Assembly (NCBI GenBank): GCA_004555915.1
Contig: SFJM01000063.1
Coordinates: forward strand, 1-7,492
Source of the DNA: Clostridiales bacterium
GTDB lineage: Bacteria; Bacillota; Clostridia; Oscillospirales; Butyricicoccaceae
Direction of reading: 5' to 3'
DNA: 7,492 nucleotides
Positions within the stretch are counted from its first letter, which is position 1, and every line of letters starts with the position of its first letter. The position numbers were made by a program, and so were the translations under genes. Of this stretch, positions 6,406 through 7,492 are shown in pieces. The notes beneath the pieces are model-generated. The model was not told the origin of the DNA. It searched no databases and saw nothing but the letters and a program-made list of their open reading frames with translations.

Positions 6406-6615
6406 TTACTCGTTATCCAGAAATTGAACAATATCATTGGGGGTACAGTCTAAAATCCGGCACAGCTTTTCCAAAGTGAGCAGGGTGATGTTTTTGTTTT
6501 TCTTAAAGGAATCCAGCGTTTTGTTATCAATGCCCTGCTTGAGAAGCTGGTATTGTGTCACATCCTTTTCCTTCATGGTACGCCATAATGGGCTGAAATC
6601 TATAATAACAATCAC
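6406..6615 (-). CDS. Small Cro/C1-type helix-turn-helix regulator (HTH_26-like)
   Basis: The 69-residue protein is nearly all one HTH domain: DFSPLWRTMKEKDVTQYQLL (helix 1 and start of helix 2), QGIDNKTLDSFKKNKNIT (recognition region), then LLTLEKLCRILDCTPNDIVQFLDNE, the LxxLCxxLDCxPxDIxxF end seen in many small Xre-family regulators of phages and conjugative elements of Bacillota. It probably binds the palindrome between itself and the divergent operon and acts as a repressor. The start is uncertain. The GTG at 6615 gives a family-length protein, but AAGGCGG (6621-6615) overlaps it; that site would better serve an ATT at 6606, and the frame is open to a GTG at 6681 within the operator. A TATAAT on this strand at 6642-6637 favours a start after about 6630. 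The stop is TAA at 6408-6406. Confidence 0.85.
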   Translation of the reverse strand: MIVIIDFSPLWRTMKEKDVTQYQLLKQGIDNKTLDSFKKNKNITLLTLEKLCRILDCTPNDIVQFLDNE

Positions 6616-6636
6616 CGCCTTATGTGGGATACGTTC

Positions 6637-6665
6637 ATTATAGAATGCCCAATGTAAATTGGATA
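6637..6665 (-). promoter_or_regulatory. Candidate promoter of the HTH gene
   Basis: Read on the - strand, TATAAT (6642-6637) is a perfect -10 box, with TATCCA (6665-6660) as a weak -35 box at 17-nt spacing. The -35 overlaps the left edge of the palindromic operator, so the regulator could control its own gene. Transcription would begin near 6630, leaving a very short leader. Confidence 0.5.
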
Positions 6666-6686
6666 TTGTGGATATATTCACAATAT
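6660..6686. promoter_or_regulatory. Palindromic operator with tandem TGGATAT repeat
   Basis: The arms ATATTGTG (6663-6670) and CACAATAT (6679-6686) are exact inverted repeats, and the 8 bases between them continue the symmetry except for one pair (G6671/T6678), making a 24-bp near-perfect palindrome. Overlapping it, TGGATAT occurs twice in tandem (6660-6666 and 6669-6675), with a third copy at 6731-6737 inside the perfect palindrome TGGATATCCA. The palindrome covers the -35 and spacer of the rightward promoter and touches the -35 of the leftward one. The likely ligand is the adjacent HTH protein (inference). Confidence 0.7.
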
Positions 6687-6694
6687 AGTATAAT
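6666..6694 (+). promoter_or_regulatory. Rightward promoter for the small-gene operon
   Basis: TTGTGG (6666-6671) serves as the -35 box and TATAAT (6689-6694) is a perfect -10 box, with the ideal 17-nt spacing. The -35 and most of the spacer lie inside the 24-bp palindrome, so a bound regulator would block RNA polymerase. Transcription would start near 6701, leaving a leader of about 95 nt before the next gene. Confidence 0.75.
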
Positions 6695-6794
6695 GGCTCT
6701 GTCAGGGGAATAATTCGGCAAATTAGCTACTGGATATCCACTCAAAACAGAGGTAACATCATCACACCAAATCAAGAGACGGGTGGAGGCTGAT
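6695..6794 (+). other. Leader region of the rightward operon
   Basis: This non-coding stretch holds the perfect palindrome TGGATATCCA (6731-6740) with the third TGGATAT copy, and a pair of complementary hexamers, CTCTGT (6697-6702) and ACAGAG (6747-6752), 44 nt apart. No terminator or recognised riboswitch is seen. The TGGATATCCA site may be a secondary operator lying about six helical turns from the main one. Confidence 0.4.
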
Positions 6795-7163
6795 GTGAAA
6801 ATGAAACAAACAGGTTTGCGTTCCGGTGCATCCGGAGAGGTCATAGAAAAATGGAGAAACTATCTCGCAGAATATCCGGTGGATTACCATGGGGATGTGG
6901 ATTCCCTGCTTGAGTTGCTCTATCATTTCTTTACGGAATATGAGCCCGTGGAAAATGAGGAGCTTCACAGGCAATTTACAGAACTGGAACATCAGCTCAT
7001 GAGTTCTCTGGAGGAAACGGAGGATTCCTGCAGAGAAACCGTAGAATCACTCATGGCAAGTGTTAGCAGCGTTTGTGCGGAGTGCGAGCGTGCAGCGTTT
7101 ATGGAAGGCGTAAAAGTTGGAGCAAGGCTGATACTGGAACTGACAGAGGATCAGACTCCGTAA
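6795..7163 (+). CDS. Small helical protein of unknown function, resembling DUF6809-type proteins
   Basis: The 122-residue acidic protein is predicted mainly alpha-helical. It has a DVDSLLELLYHFFTEYEP helix near residues 34-51, a Glu-rich middle likely to form paired helices (HRQFTELEHQLMSSLEE, then SCRETVESLMASVSSVCAE), and a C-terminal FMEGVKVGARLILELTE segment. The F-x2-G-x2-x-GA-x-L ending resembles that of small phage/element proteins grouped as DUF6809, but this is recognition by eye. GGAGG (6785-6789) precedes GTG 6795 by 5 nt; ATG 6801, 11 nt away, is an alternative, and a GTG at 6783 overlaps the site. It is the first gene under the operator-controlled rightward promoter, which suggests an early gene. 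The function is unknown. Confidence 0.75.
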   Translation: MKMKQTGLRSGASGEVIEKWRNYLAEYPVDYHGDVDSLLELLYHFFTEYEPVENEELHRQFTELEHQLMSSLEETEDSCRETVESLMASVSSVCAECERAAFMEGVKVGARLILELTEDQTP

Positions 7164-7206
7164 CAGTTTTTATTGGTATTATATCCTGATCGGGAGGCGG
7201 GCGGTA

Positions 7207-7492
7207 ATGAAGATTGAACGGTATTTTTATTCGGAAGCAAAAGCGGCATGGGAACAGCAGTTGGAAGAAATGCACCGGCGTCAGGAGGCCCTGTATTTGT
7301 CAGAGGACAGGACAGATGCTGGGACTGAAGATACAGATGTTGAGGATGAAAGTGCTTATATGGAATGGATATCCGAGGTCATGGATGAATCGAAGAACAC
7401 ATTTCTGGCTGACCAGCCGCCGATTTATACCATTGCCAATCCGAAAAAATACAGGCAATTCAAAAAAGTGGTAAATGATGCGATTGAACTGG
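7207..7492 (+). CDS. Unrecognised protein, N-terminal part, runs off the window
   Basis: The frame starting at ATG 7207 stays open to the window end, giving 95 visible residues. GGGAGG (7192-7197) lies 9 nt upstream. The protein starts MKIERYFYSEAKAAWEQQ, continues as a helix with many charged residues, has an acidic linker near residues 35-55 (SEDRTDAGTEDTDVEDE) and then a second segment ending QPPIYTIANPKKYRQFKKV. It follows the previous gene by 43 nt without a terminator, so it is probably cotranscribed from the operator-controlled promoter. I do not recognise the family. An overlapping open frame starting at 7214 is judged a shadow because it lacks this ribosome binding site spacing. Confidence 0.75.
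   Translation, partial: MKIERYFYSEAKAAWEQQLEEMHRRQEALYLSEDRTDAGTEDTDVEDESAYMEWISEVMDESKNTFLADQPPIYTIANPKKYRQFKKVVNDAIEL

Noticed and set aside
6695..6704. GGCTCTGTCA, resembling the terminal repeat of some insertion sequences
   Set aside because: No matching inverted copy, transposase fragment or target duplication was found in the window; the resemblance is too short.

Overview
The window reads as the late end of a temperate phage or prophage, or a phage-derived integrative element, from a low-to-mid GC Gram-positive bacterium. The most likely host group is gut Clostridia (Oscillospiraceae/Ruminococcaceae-like). This rests on strong AGGAGG-type ribosome binding sites, a TcdE-type holin, an amidase_2-SH3 endolysin, a DUF859-type tail protein and two serine recombinases of the kind common in those bacteria. 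The exact genus is not determinable from the sequence alone.

Layout: (1) 1-2003, tail module on the + strand: the last 32 codons of an upstream structural gene, then a 620-residue DUF859-like tail protein with a collar/Gp10-like C-terminal tip, closed by a terminator. (2) 2026-3290, lysis cassette: a holin and an amidase whose genes overlap by 8 nt, closed by a very strong terminator. (3) 3334-6000, recombination module: a candidate promoter, then two paralogous, catalytically intact large serine recombinases whose genes overlap out of frame by 140 nt, then a hairpin with a T-rich tail. (4) 6019-6366, a 97-residue protein with two Cys4 zinc fingers, followed by a strong terminator. (5) 6406-7492, a control region: a small Cro/C1-type HTH regulator on the - strand faces a + strand operon of at least two small unrecognised genes. 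Between them lie a 24-bp near-perfect palindrome and three copies of TGGATAT, overlapping a good sigma-A-type promoter.

Working model (inference): tail and lysis genes are late functions. The recombinase pair performs integration and/or excision, possibly helped by the zinc-finger protein. The HTH protein represses the rightward operon, and perhaps itself, from the palindromic operator. The order lysis - recombinase - repressor - early genes fits a circular phage map. Alternatively an attachment junction lies between the recombinases and the HTH gene, and the right-hand part belongs to the host or another element; one window cannot separate these.

No gene-free stretch exceeds 300 bases. No tRNA, rRNA, CRISPR array or intact insertion sequence was seen.
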